Shown one piece after another: positions 26,034 through 34,269 of a stretch of 64,000 nt of DNA. The notes under the pieces are model-generated. The model was not told where the DNA came from. It did no database searches and saw only the letters and a list, made by a program, of their open reading frames with translations. Origin of the DNA: Deltaproteobacteria bacterium. Its GTDB lineage: Bacteria; Bdellovibrionota; FAC87; UBA2466. The stretch lies in the NCBI GenBank assembly GCA_016196825.1, contig JACPWY010000028.1:29182-93181 (forward strand), in the 5' to 3' direction. The translations under genes were made by a program, and so were the position numbers. Every line of letters begins with the position of its first letter. Position 1 is the first letter of the stretch.

Positions 26034-26975
26034 TTACAGGTGAAAGAGCCCGTTCTCTTCACGAGGGGCTACGCCCATCCACGAACGATGATGGACCTCC
26101 TTCATGATCTGCTCGGTGATGGCCTGCCACCACTGAACGTGCTTATCGAAGTACTCGTTTTCCTGGCCATAGCGCCCCTCATAGGTGAAGGAGAGCGATT
26201 TGTAGTGGTCGTAGAAATAGTCCTTCGTGGTTCCCATCGGATAGTAGCCCAGAATCTGTCCCGTGGTTCCGTGCTCCACATCCTTGCCGAGAATCGATTG
26301 GGCCAGTTGTCCCATGGCCTGGTGCTCTTTGAGTGCGTCGGGCGGCAAGGTGGTTTCGGTCTCGTAGGACCAGGGGTAAAGAAGAGCTCCGGCGCAGCAG
26401 TGGTAATCCACCGTCACGCGGTAGCGCAGCCCGAGCTTTTCGCCGAGCTCATCGAGCTTGGAGCTCAGGTTGCCGGTTTCCACCTCAGTGAATCCTTTGA
26501 AATTAGCCGGTGGAACATCCCAGTCGCGGTTGAGATCTGTGTCATGGGTGTTTTCCCGTTGTCTGAGATCGTAACCATCCGGATTAACGATCGGCACAAA
26601 CACTACCGCGCCGCCGGTGTCGATGAATTTTTGAAATGTGCCCTGCCCTTTGGATTGGGTGATGATCGTTTCCGGGAGACGATCCTCGATGTTGAGGTAC
26701 TCATTACCGTGGATGCTGCCCGTGATGTAAAGCGTGGGGCGGGTTGCCGGGTGCAGGTCATGGCGGTAAAGGGCGAGCAGGCGAAGTGTGCGGCCCTGCG
26801 CGGTCTGCCCATAGTCGAAAATCAAGGTGCGATCGGTATTTTGATCGGCGAGCTGCTGCATCTTGGTGAGAAGCTCCGAGTATTTGGGTCCGTGGATTCC
26901 AGAATCGGAATCGGCCCAATCTCCGGCCAAACAGATTGCGGTCACAAAGAAAAACCCCAGAACGGTGAGCTTCAT
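26034..26975 (-). CDS. secreted M14-family zinc carboxypeptidase
   Basis: A 313-residue exported peptidase with a signal peptide (MKLTVLGFFFVTAICLAG). Zinc-binding residues are in SIHGNEYL (His, Glu) and the later His in TVDYHCCAGALLYPW; NPDGYD and DLNRDWD are substrate-binding Asn/Arg blocks typical of M14; the catalytic Glu is in FTYEGRYGQE. It probably trims peptides in the periplasm or outside the cell. The two adjacent Cys after the zinc His are unusual. The gene stands alone between two minus-strand groups. Confidence 0.92.
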   Translation of the reverse strand: MKLTVLGFFFVTAICLAGDWADSDSGIHGPKYSELLTKMQQLADQNTDRTLIFDYGQTAQGRTLRLLALYRHDLHPATRPTLYITGSIHGNEYLNIEDRLPETIITQSKGQGTFQKFIDTGGAVVFVPIVNPDGYDLRQRENTHDTDLNRDWDVPPANFKGFTEVETGNLSSKLDELGEKLGLRYRVTVDYHCCAGALLYPWSYETETTLPPDALKEHQAMGQLAQSILGKDVEHGTTGQILGYYPMGTTKDYFYDHYKSLSFTYEGRYGQENEYFDKHVQWWQAITEQIMKEVHHRSWMGVAPREENGLFHL

Positions 26976-27062
26976 GTGTCTCCCAAGACGTAGTGTTGAA
27001 ATAAGATTATCGAGGCGAGTCGGATCCGGGATGGGTCAACGCGTCAGTAACCCAAGGAACCG

Positions 27063-27728
27063 TTAGCTCTTGGTAACGATGAGCTCGTAGCAAGGTTGGC
27101 CGCTCTGGAGGAAGGTGAACTCAAACTTGGTGCGCCCCTGCGGAAACTGATCGAGGTGGTTGTAAGGGTTGGGCGTAATCTGGCCCCAGGCGAGCCCCTT
27201 CAAATTGTATTGCGTGCGGCAGACGTATTCGGCTTCGTTGATATAAAACTCCTGGTCACTCGCCCAGATCATCAATCCCTCCGGCTTAAGGACTCTGTGA
27301 AAATGCTTCATGAGGGGGTGGAGGTACCAGCGGTTTTTCCTCTGTGAATTCCTCAGCCAAGGGCAGGGGTAGAGAATGTAGAGCCGCTCGAGAGATTCTG
27401 TGGGCACCTCATTCACGAGCGCGCCGATGGCATTGCCACGGAATCCAAGAATGTTGGCGAGGCCCGTCCGTTTACAGCGTTGGACGAGACGCCTGCCGCG
27501 CATTCGACTCCGCTCGATAGCGATAAGCCGCTTGTCTGGGTGCTGAGCGGCCAGGCTTGTGAAAAACCAGCCGGTGCCGGCGCCCAGCTCAAACCAGATG
27601 CCCGGGTGCTCAAAGGTTCCAGTTGGGAAATGGTTTGGCTTTTTTTCATCCCAATACGACTCCAGCTGCTCAGGGCGCAGGCGTGCAAGGTCATAATTCA
27701 TTCGAGTGATATTGAGGGGGGGCATCAT
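27063..27728 (-). CDS. trmB: TrmB-like tRNA (guanine-N7) methyltransferase, divergent
   Basis: A 221-residue SAM-dependent methyltransferase expected to make m7G46 in tRNA. The SAM motif is WFELGAGTGWFFTSLA and the family C-terminal GRTKFE block is present near the end. The usual PDPWPKKRH catalytic segment is replaced by YPCPWLRNSQRKNR, so the conserved Asp is a Cys. That could mean an altered activity or a divergent clade. The ATG at 27728 overlaps the hpt stop in an ATGA, which is why it is chosen over 27773. Confidence 0.8.
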   Translation of the reverse strand: MMPPLNITRMNYDLARLRPEQLESYWDEKKPNHFPTGTFEHPGIWFELGAGTGWFFTSLAAQHPDKRLIAIERSRMRGRRLVQRCKRTGLANILGFRGNAIGALVNEVPTESLERLYILYPCPWLRNSQRKNRWYLHPLMKHFHRVLKPEGLMIWASDQEFYINEAEYVCRTQYNLKGLAWGQITPNPYNHLDQFPQGRTKFEFTFLQSGQPCYELIVTKS

Positions 27729-28249
27729 ATCGTCGGCACTCCAATCCCAGGGAGCTCCCGGAACCAACCGCAATAGTCCATTCCATAACCGACGTAAAAT
27801 TTATCTTCGAGGCTAAACCCGAGGTAGTCCACGGAAAGGGGGATGATCGATTTTTTCTGTTTGGTCGCAAGGGCGCAGATCTTCACCGACTTGGCCTGGC
27901 GGGATTTGAAGAGGCGATCAAGGTAGGTGAGCGTGAGGCCAGTCGAGACGATATCATCGACAATGATTACGTTTTTGCCAGCGACATCGGCCACGCAATC
28001 GATGGTCAGCCCCATCTCTCCCGTGCGGGTCTCGAGCGATTCCGGCGAGGCCATCCCGGCAAATTCACAGTGCACTGGTGTTTTCAGGCATCGCACGAGA
28101 TCCGAGTAGAATACAAATCCGCTCTTAAGCACACAAATGGCGACTACGGGTTGTCCAGCCAGCCAGGTGTTAATTTCTCTAGAAAGGGCTTCCACACGAG
28201 ACCGAATCTCTCCGGCCGTGAGGATCATCGTGACTTCAGGGCGATTCAT
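27725..28249 (-). CDS. hpt: hypoxanthine/purine phosphoribosyltransferase
   Basis: A purine-salvage enzyme of 174 residues that joins hypoxanthine or guanine to PRPP. The PRPP loop is VIIVDDIVSTGLTL; earlier blocks VVAICVLKSGFVFYSDLVR and late ones DYLGFSLEDKFYVGYGMDY are typical. The start MNRPEVT at 28249 gives the normal length; the frame is open upstream but that part lies within tdk and is a shadow. It is sandwiched between tdk and trmB with overlaps or short gaps, so the three genes form an operon linking nucleotide salvage with tRNA modification. Confidence 0.93.
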   Translation of the reverse strand: MNRPEVTMILTAGEIRSRVEALSREINTWLAGQPVVAICVLKSGFVFYSDLVRCLKTPVHCEFAGMASPESLETRTGEMGLTIDCVADVAGKNVIIVDDIVSTGLTLTYLDRLFKSRQAKSVKICALATKQKKSIIPLSVDYLGFSLEDKFYVGYGMDYCGWFRELPGIGVPTI

Positions 28250-28257
28250 AATAGCTG

Positions 28258-28818
28258 CTAGCGACTGAGGAAAGGGTGTTCGTAGCAACGCCGGCAGCGA
28301 GCTTCGTACAGGTCCTCCGCTCCAACGAGGATCGTACCCGGACCCCCCTCCTGGCTGACGAAACGGCGTTGAGTGCGGCTCGCCGGATTTCCACACACCG
28401 TGCAGATAGCCGACATTTTGGTGACCATCTCGGCGATGGCCATGAGGTTTGGCATTGAGCCGAAAGGCTGGCCTTGATAATCCAGGTCGAGACCGGCGAC
28501 GATGACGCGAAGGCCGCGGTTTGCAAGTCGTTGAGTCACATCCACGATTGTGGGTGACAAGAACTGCGCCTCATCAATTCCCACGATGCGGGTGTTGTCA
28601 TCCACAAGCTCCATTAGCTGATCAGGGCGCTCAATATTAATGGCGTCGAGCTTCATCGCGGAGTGGCTCGTCACGTGCTCGGCCGAGTAGCGATTGTCGA
28701 TTACAGGCTTAAAGATCTGGACCTTTTGCTTGGCGATCTGGGCCCGCTTGATGCGACGGATCAATTCTTCGGTCTTTCCGCTGAACATGCTTCCGCAGAT
28801 GACCTCAACCCAACCCAT
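28258..28818 (-). CDS. tdk: thymidine kinase
   Basis: Phosphorylates thymidine for salvage. The 186-residue type II enzyme shows the P-loop [11 protein letters not shown], the metal-binding Asp-Glu in [10 protein letters not shown], and a zinc site from CTVCGNPA and CRRCYEHPF. The start MGWVEVICG at 28818 matches homologues; an upstream ATG at 28878 would add an unrelated 20-residue extension. It is followed by hpt after eight bases. Both are salvage genes and fit a lifestyle that imports nucleosides. Confidence 0.94.
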   Translation of the reverse strand: MGWVEVICGSMFSGKTEELIRRIKRAQIAKQKVQIFKPVIDNRYSAEHVTSHSAMKLDAINIERPDQLMELVDDNTRIVGIDEAQFLSPTIVDVTQRLANRGLRVIVAGLDLDYQGQPFGSMPNLMAIAEMVTKMSAICTVCGNPASRTQRRFVSQEGGPGTILVGAEDLYEARCRRCYEHPFLSR

Positions 28819-28950
28819 AGTCCAAACGCTTGAAAAGTGTGTCACCGAGCCCCCAAAAAGCGTGAAATCATCTGGCACTCTAACGCTTCCCTCTTAGGCC
28901 GACAAGCCTGTTGCCGATGGGGCGAGACGTGTGTTTCATTGTGTTTATTC

Positions 28951-29538
28951 ATGGAGATAGCGCTTTCAAACCGCATAGCGTTGGGTCGTTGGTGGTTTCG
29001 CAACCGCAGCCTTTCCCCCGTTCCGCTTCTGGTCCTGATGGTCTGGCTGGCTCCCGATTTTGAATTGGATGTGCCCTTGCTTTTGATGGGTGTGCTCAGT
29101 GTTACTCTATCGGAGGGGCTTCGCCTTTGGGCCGTGAGTTATGCCGGGAGTGCGACGCGGACTCGGGGAGATCAGGTCCATCAACTCGTCATCGGAGGAC
29201 CCTACCGCTGGACCCGCAATCCCCTCTATGTGGCCAACATCGGGCTCTATGCTTCGTTTACTTTTCTATTCGGCCACTTCATTTTGACCGTTGCGGCGGT
29301 TCTCTATTTTATTCTTCAGTACACTTTGATCATTTCCTACGAAGAGAGCCTCCTCGAGGATCGGTTTGGACAAAGTTACCGCGATTATTGTGCGGCCGTT
29401 CCCCGTTGGTTCTGGGGCGATCGCACCGTGATGGGTCCGAGCGATCTGCTTCCTGATCTCAAATCCGCGTTCCGCAGCGAACGCAGCACTCTGTTCGCGA
29501 TCGGCGCCATGTGGCTCATCTGGATGTGGCGCCGGTAG
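28951..29538 (+). CDS. isoprenylcysteine/phospholipid methyltransferase-like membrane protein
   Basis: A 195-residue integral membrane protein with about five hydrophobic helices. GPYRWTRNPLYVANIGLY and YEESLLEDRFGQSYRDY are the SAM-binding and cap motifs of the ICMT/PEMT family, which methylate lipids or prenylated thiols. The bacterial substrate is not known. The ATG at 28951 lacks an obvious ribosome site but begins the homologous part; an upstream start at 28837 would extend over tdk's promoter. Its stop codon TAG is the first triplet of the terminal inverted repeat of the adjacent RAYT element. Confidence 0.8.
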   Translation: MEIALSNRIALGRWWFRNRSLSPVPLLVLMVWLAPDFELDVPLLLMGVLSVTLSEGLRLWAVSYAGSATRTRGDQVHQLVIGGPYRWTRNPLYVANIGLYASFTFLFGHFILTVAAVLYFILQYTLIISYEESLLEDRFGQSYRDYCAAVPRWFWGDRTVMGPSDLLPDLKSAFRSERSTLFAIGAMWLIWMWRR

Positions 29539-30311
29539 GTACCAATCTACTTTTAGGCCGAATAGGTAGCGGGTACCGGTAACGGAATCCCGTATGTGGC
29601 GCTGACCTGTTCCACAGCCTTTCTACAGTCATTTCCCAATGAGAAGGCAAACGCATAGCGCCTCAAGGCCTTTCTAATCAGGACGTCAAGTTCTTTAGGG
29701 CTTGGTCGATTCAACCATTCTAAGCGCTCACTCCAAACTCGGGGAATGAAAATCTCGTGAGGCCCATACTCATCCGACACAGCGATATCGAGCGGTCTTT
29801 TCCAATGTTGGTAGAAGAGTATACTAAGTGGCCAATCTTCGACCCTCGAACATAGTCCGGCCGCGATCGGATTGCGAGCTACGTATTTGTAGGCAAATGC
29901 GAAGGCGCTCTCATTCCAAAGAAGACTCCACTTGTAGCGCCCACCAAATATGTGATTGATCCGGCCGCTTTTTTTCTGAATAGCGCGCGCAACTTCAGTT
30001 TGGAGATACCGAACCACTTCTCCTGGGTCTCCTAATGGAGTCCGAGCAATCAGGTGGTAATGATTCGACATTAGGACAAAAGACCGAATTTCGACCTGGT
30101 AGAGGTCCGAACATCTTCCAAGCACGCGGCAGAATATCTGCCAGGTTTCCTCAGGGGGAAGGTAGAACCATTCCTTATTGTTAGAGCGGTTTGTGATGTG
30201 ATAGCAAAACCGCGTTGAAACTATCAGGGGCTTTCTTGGCATCAGTGACAACTGCAGCATCGATGCCAACTCACCTGCTTCCTTTTCGGCCGAAAAGTAG
30301 ATTGGTACCTA
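29536..30311. mobile_element. RAYT element bounded by 27-bp terminal inverted repeats
   Basis: The ends 29536-29562 and 30285-30311 match in inverted orientation at 26 of 27 positions, starting TAGGTACCAATCTAC. Between them lies one gene, a Y1/HUH-type transposase. The right end contains the palindrome TTTTCGGCCGAAAA. Beyond the right end, CCTATTCC is repeated in near-tandem. No target-site duplication is seen. IS200/IS605 elements have no such terminal repeats, so this looks like a RAYT gene with its own flanking inverted palindromes. Confidence 0.8.
29553..30242 (-). CDS. REP-associated tyrosine transposase (RAYT, IS200-like Y1 family)
   Basis: A protein of about 229 residues with the HUH single-strand nuclease fold: YHITNRSNNKEWF opens the domain, MSNHYHLIARTP holds the His-hydrophobic-His metal motif, and YKYVARNPIAAGL holds the catalytic Tyr. 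The long C-terminal part (RVEDWPLSILFY onward) is typical of RAYTs. The MPRKPL start at 30242 is the usual N-terminus of the family; upstream starts at 30260 and 30269 are possible. RAYTs are usually single-copy genes that mobilise short palindromic REP sequences. Confidence 0.88.
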   Translation of the reverse strand: MPRKPLIVSTRFCYHITNRSNNKEWFYLPPEETWQIFCRVLGRCSDLYQVEIRSFVLMSNHYHLIARTPLGDPGEVVRYLQTEVARAIQKKSGRINHIFGGRYKWSLLWNESAFAFAYKYVARNPIAAGLCSRVEDWPLSILFYQHWKRPLDIAVSDEYGPHEIFIPRVWSERLEWLNRPSPKELDVLIRKALRRYAFAFSLGNDCRKAVEQVSATYGIPLPVPATYSA

Positions 30312-30325
30312 TTCCTTACCTATTC

Positions 30326-30904
30326 CTATTCCCCCTTCAGAAGGTCACGGAGATTGCTTAGGATTCGGGCGGTGGCGCCCCAGATGAGTTCGCCGTCAAC
30401 GTGAATGCCGGGGCTGGTGATTCGAAACTGCGGGAAGGCGATCTGCACCGATTGCAGCCCCTCTTCGATGAGGCGTCCGAGGGGCAGTAATAAAAGGCGG
30501 TCCACTTCCGACGGGTTGGGCCGATACTCCAACGGGTTCTGCACGATCCCAAGCCACGGAATAATGGGAACCTGGTTGCGAGTGTACCCGGTGGGAAGGC
30601 GCCCTATGACCTCGATGGCTGATCGCTTCCCACCGACCTCCTCTTCAAATTCTCGGAGCGCGGTTTCAAGAAGATCCGCATCGGTCTCTTCAAAATAGCC
30701 TCCCGGAAAAGAGACCTGGCCTTTGTGTGTATCGACCGTATGAGTTCGTTTCGTGAGCACGAGGACGGGCTCGGAACGAAGAAACGGGTCAACGGGAATG
30801 AGAATGGCGGTTTGGCCAGAAACGGCGCCGGTGGTCGATAGGAGATTCCCCTCGATCTGAGTGCGGAGAGCTCGGACCTTGTCGAGAGCATTCAGGGTTG
30901 TCAT
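30326..30904 (-). CDS. NUDIX hydrolase, CoA pyrophosphatase (NudL) type
   Basis: A 192-residue hydrolase. VLTKRTHTVDTHKGQVSFPG is the NudL signature that precedes the Nudix box, and the box itself (GGYFEETDADLLETALREFEEEVG in two overlapping parts) has the Gly, Glu and REXXEE residues in place. NudL enzymes cut CoA and its derivatives. The ATG at 30904 is preceded by GGAGG; the frame is open upstream but that part is a shadow of the divergent HIT gene. It lies 14 bases beyond the RAYT element. Confidence 0.9.
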   Translation of the reverse strand: MTTLNALDKVRALRTQIEGNLLSTTGAVSGQTAILIPVDPFLRSEPVLVLTKRTHTVDTHKGQVSFPGGYFEETDADLLETALREFEEEVGGKRSAIEVIGRLPTGYTRNQVPIIPWLGIVQNPLEYRPNPSEVDRLLLLPLGRLIEEGLQSVQIAFPQFRITSPGIHVDGELIWGATARILSNLRDLLKGE

Positions 30905-30913
30905 ACTGCCTCC

Positions 30914-31267
30914 ATGAAATCGAAAGAATGCATCTTTTGCAAAATAATTCAGGGCACCCTCCCCAGCGAGAAGGTCTTTGAGAATGAGAGAGTCTTCGCG
31001 TTTCGGGATATCAGCCCCCAAGCGCCGGTCCATATTTTGATCGTTCCCAAGAAGCACTATACCGACGTTCTTGATGTCCCCCGTGAAGAGGGGCAGGTTT
31101 TCTCCGATCTCTTCTGTGCGGCCCAACAGATCGCGCCTCAGCTCGGTATCGCTGGGCCTGGCTTTCGCACTGTCTTTAATAGTGGCGATCATGCCTGTCA
31201 GACGATCTATCACGTCCATCTCCACCTACTGGGCGGGACCCAGATGGGCGGCTCCATGGTCGGCTGA
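30914..31267 (+). CDS. HIT-family nucleotide-binding protein (HinT-like)
   Basis: A 117-residue histidine-triad protein. CIFCKIIQGTLPSEKVFENE begins the fold, HILIVPKKHY is the central strand, and HVHLHLLGG near the C-terminus is the catalytic His triad. HinT proteins hydrolyse aminoacyl-adenylates and AMP-amidates. It is divergent from the NUDIX gene with only nine bases between the two start codons, so their promoters must overlap the other coding region or be shared. Confidence 0.94.
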   Translation: MKSKECIFCKIIQGTLPSEKVFENERVFAFRDISPQAPVHILIVPKKHYTDVLDVPREEGQVFSDLFCAAQQIAPQLGIAGPGFRTVFNSGDHACQTIYHVHLHLLGGTQMGGSMVG

Positions 31268-31312
31268 GGCTGGCATGGCATTTGCTCCATTATTGGGTGG
31301 TAAGGGGGATTT

Positions 31313-31633
31313 ATGGGTGACATGCTTCATTTTCTGGCGATCCTTTTAACAGTCGTTGGACTCTTGACCTGGCCAACCTTCGCGTGTTCGAACCACCCCC
31401 CTCAGAAGGCTTCCGTGAGTGATGGCGGTGGATGGGTGGCGTCGAGCGCTGGCTCGGATACCACGGTCGCTTCATCGACAAATGCCAAGATCATCAAGGG
31501 GGCTCAGGGACCGGTGAGTGGTCAACGGGCCTGGTCGGAGAGTTTTTTTGGGACTCCCTCACGCGGGCCAGCGGCCACTTCTCCAGAAGCGGTGACGCCT
31601 TCAGCGGACGCCTGGTCTAGCGATATTGAGTAA
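31313..31633 (+). CDS. small exported protein of unknown function
   Basis: A 106-residue protein with a clear signal peptide (MLHFLAILLTVVGLLTWPTFA) immediately followed by CSN, so a lipoprotein is possible though the residue context before Cys is only fair. The mature part is Ser/Gly/Ala/Pro-rich and looks disordered. The ATG has GGGGG eight bases upstream. The last 33 bases overlap the convergent ftsW-like gene. No family is recognised. Confidence 0.5.
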   Translation: MGDMLHFLAILLTVVGLLTWPTFACSNHPPQKASVSDGGGWVASSAGSDTTVASSTNAKIIKGAQGPVSGQRAWSESFFGTPSRGPAATSPEAVTPSADAWSSDIE

Positions 31634-32773
31634 TTCTCTCTGAATATTTCCCAATGTGGGTGCGTTGAGTTTCGCAGGTCTCTGCGCGGAATTGCGGATA
31701 CACGCCAGGATGATTCCCACTGTGGCGAGATGCGTGAGAAGCGCTGATCGGCCCCACGAGAAAAAGGGCAGAGGCAGTCCTTTCGCCGGCACCAGCCCCG
31801 TCACCCCACCGACGTTAACGCAGACTTGGAGCATGAGCGAAAGGCTCAGGCCAAAGACGACGTAGCGAGGAAAGCTGTCGGTCATTTTGCTTGCGGCTCG
31901 AAAGAGCACGAACCCCAAGGCGGCAAAGAGGACTAGGATCATCCCCGCCCCAAGAAGCCCCAACTCCTCCGCGGTGAGTGAGAAGATGAAATCGGTGTGG
32001 ACCTCCGGGAGATAGAAGAGCTTGCTGTTTCCATTTCCAATGCCCACGCCCGTGACCTTGCCCGAATGGATCGAGAGCATACTCTGAATGCTTTGAAACC
32101 CTGCCCCCTGTGGGTCGGACCAGGGGTTGAGAAATGCGGTGAGTCGGCGTCGACGGTATTCCGAGCCCAGCATCGCTATCACCGCGCTGGCCGCCCCTGT
32201 TCCCACCATTCCGAGGAAAAGCACCGGTTTGATCCCCGACACAAAGAGGATTCCTAAGATGATTGAAAGGAGGATCACTGGTGAGCCAAGGTCATTCTGT
32301 TTGAAGATCATGAGCAGAAGGCCAGCGAGCAGTCCGGCGTGGAGCAGCCACTGCCTATAGTGGAAGCCACATTTTTCACTCTCGCTCATGATCCGGGCCA
32401 TGTAGAGCGTGACCGAGATGCGCGCAAGCTCGCTCGGCTGAAGGGTGATTCCACCGAGCTTGAGCCACCGCGACGCCCCCTGCGCCTGAATTCGGAAATG
32501 CGGAATGAAGGTGAGCCCGATCAAGACAATTTGCAACGCAAAGATGTACGGAGAGGCTCGGTTCCAAAAATCGGCCGGCACCCGTGAAAGGAGAAACATC
32601 AGCGCCAGTCCGATCAGCGCACATCCTCCCTGGCGAGTGATGAAGTAGAACTCATTTTCGTGTCGCTGGATCCCCATGATCCCCGAGGCGCTAAAGAGCA
32701 TCACCACCCCGAAAATCAAAAGGATTATGGTCAAAACAACGATGCGCCTAGTCGAAGTCTGTGGCCCAACCAT
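31601..32773 (-). CDS. ftsW: SEDS-family peptidoglycan polymerase, FtsW-like
   Basis: A 390-residue protein with about ten transmembrane helices. SEDS proteins polymerise glycan strands with a class B PBP. FKQNDLGSPVILL, VHTDFIFSLTAEELGLLGA and VPAKGLPLPFFSW are family blocks; the usual SYGGSS is replaced by SWGRSA. It lies 15 bases downstream of an NtrC-type regulator and that gene's kinase, away from any dcw cluster, so it may be a second copy used under particular conditions instead of the main FtsW. FtsW versus RodA cannot be settled from the sequence alone. Confidence 0.85.
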   Translation of the reverse strand: MVGPQTSTRRIVVLTIILLIFGVVMLFSASGIMGIQRHENEFYFITRQGGCALIGLALMFLLSRVPADFWNRASPYIFALQIVLIGLTFIPHFRIQAQGASRWLKLGGITLQPSELARISVTLYMARIMSESEKCGFHYRQWLLHAGLLAGLLLMIFKQNDLGSPVILLSIILGILFVSGIKPVLFLGMVGTGAASAVIAMLGSEYRRRRLTAFLNPWSDPQGAGFQSIQSMLSIHSGKVTGVGIGNGNSKLFYLPEVHTDFIFSLTAEELGLLGAGMILVLFAALGFVLFRAASKMTDSFPRYVVFGLSLSLMLQVCVNVGGVTGLVPAKGLPLPFFSWGRSALLTHLATVGIILACIRNSAQRPAKLNAPTLGNIQRELLNIARPGVR

Positions 32774-32788
32774 TCCAACATTTTACCA

Positions 32789-34264
32789 CTAGCGGTAGTC
32801 GTCAGCGCGGATGGCATACTTTTGGAGCTTTCGGAGAAGCGTCTTTTTTGGGATTTTGGCATGCATTGCTGTCTGGTTGATACGGCCCTTAAAGGTCTTC
32901 AGTGCTTTGATGATGAACTCGCGCTCGAATTGCTCCTTGTGCACCCTGTAATCGAGGAGGCCGTCAGATTCACCCTGGGGAATTCCTTCGAGCGGGATGT
33001 CGGTGTCGAGATCCTCGCCATCGAAATCCTCATCGAGGATCTCATCCTCAGCGGGCGCTGCCATCTTGGCGGCTGGGGCGGAGCTCGCAGCGGTGGAGAG
33101 AAGATATCCAGGCAAGGAGCCCTTCTGGATCGTATCTCCCGATTCGATCACAAACGCGTGTTCGATCACATTTTCGAGCTCGCGGATATTGCCGGGCCAG
33201 TGGTGTCGCATCATCACATCCATTGCGTCAGCACCAACGCTGCGGATCGTCTTTTTATGAAGTAAATTGAACTTCGAAATGAAGTGCGGAATGAGCCGCG
33301 AGATGTCGTCCTTGCGCTCGCGCAGTGGCGGCAAGAAGATCGGAATCACATTCAATCGGTAAAAAAGATCTTCTCGGAAAATTCCTTTCTGGATGAGTTC
33401 CTCGAGATTGCGGTTCGTTGCGGCGATGATCCGAACGTCCATGTCGATTTCACGATTAGACCCAACCGGGGTAAACTTGCGCTCCTGAAGCACGCGCAGA
33501 AGCTTCACCTGCATGGCCGCCGAAAGATCCCCGATCTCATCGAGAAATAGGGTCCCGCCCTCGGCGTATTGAAATTTTCCGATCTGTCGCTGATCCGCGC
33601 CTGTAAAGGCCCCCTTTTCATGGCCGAATAGCTCGCTTTCAAATAGAGTCTCTGCGATCGAACTGCAGTTGATGGCGACCAGCTTTCGATCTTTTCGACC
33701 GGAGTTGTAATGAATGGCGCGTGCGACCAATTCCTTACCGGTGCCACTTTCGCCGCGCACGAGCACCGACGTGTCGACCTTGGCGAGTTTGTGAATGATA
33801 CCGAAGATCTTTCGCATCTCCGTTGAATTGCCGACGAAGTTTCCCGTGTCGAGTCGAACGATGGGCGCGGAAAAGGCCATGTTCTGAATGAGGCGCTTCG
33901 CTTCGAGTGCTCTGGTGACCATCTCCACGATAGCCTGATGCTTGATGGGTTTTGGGAGGTAGTTGTAGGCCCCCTCCTTGATGGCGGTGACGGCGTCCTC
34001 GATCGTACTGTAGGCGGTCATCACGATAACGATGATCGCCGGATCGAGATCTTTGATCTTCTTCAGGCACTCAAGCCCCGACATTCGGGGCATATTCACG
34101 TCGAGCAAGACGAGGTCGGGTTTTTCCTCGGCCAGTTTTTCAAGGGCGTTTATGCCGTCGATAGCCTCGCGCACTTGGAAACCGGCGCTCAACATCGATT
34201 CCTGCAGCGTCCGCCTCAACTCAACATCATCTTCAACAACCAGTACCTTGTTCTGAGACATCAT
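32789..34264 (-). CDS. sigma-54-dependent NtrC-family response regulator
   Basis: A 491-residue transcription activator: receiver domain (phospho-Asp55 in LVLLDVNMPRMSG, Lys in NYLPKPI), an AAA+ domain with GESGTGKE, the sigma-54 contact loop GAFTGA, GGTLFLDEIGDL (Walker B) and the arginine-rich HWPGNIRELENV block, then a C-terminal Fis-type helix-turn-helix (GRINQTAMHAKIPKKTLLRK). An acidic insert (DEILDEDFDGEDLDTD) separates the last two parts. It starts five bases after the CHASE2 kinase gene and is its evident partner. The ftsW-like gene follows. Which promoters it activates is not visible here. Confidence 0.95.
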   Translation of the reverse strand: MMSQNKVLVVEDDVELRRTLQESMLSAGFQVREAIDGINALEKLAEEKPDLVLLDVNMPRMSGLECLKKIKDLDPAIIVIVMTAYSTIEDAVTAIKEGAYNYLPKPIKHQAIVEMVTRALEAKRLIQNMAFSAPIVRLDTGNFVGNSTEMRKIFGIIHKLAKVDTSVLVRGESGTGKELVARAIHYNSGRKDRKLVAINCSSIAETLFESELFGHEKGAFTGADQRQIGKFQYAEGGTLFLDEIGDLSAAMQVKLLRVLQERKFTPVGSNREIDMDVRIIAATNRNLEELIQKGIFREDLFYRLNVIPIFLPPLRERKDDISRLIPHFISKFNLLHKKTIRSVGADAMDVMMRHHWPGNIRELENVIEHAFVIESGDTIQKGSLPGYLLSTAASSAPAAKMAAPAEDEILDEDFDGEDLDTDIPLEGIPQGESDGLLDYRVHKEQFEREFIIKALKTFKGRINQTAMHAKIPKKTLLRKLQKYAIRADDYR

Positions 34265-34269
34265 TACTC

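Noticed and set aside
26010..26993. 327-codon open frame on the plus strand
   Set aside because: It is antisense to the M14 carboxypeptidase, which has all its zinc and catalytic residues.
30306..30335. CCTATTCC repeated three times
   Set aside because: Too short and irregular for a CRISPR or a tandem-repeat locus; noted only as the flank of the RAYT element.
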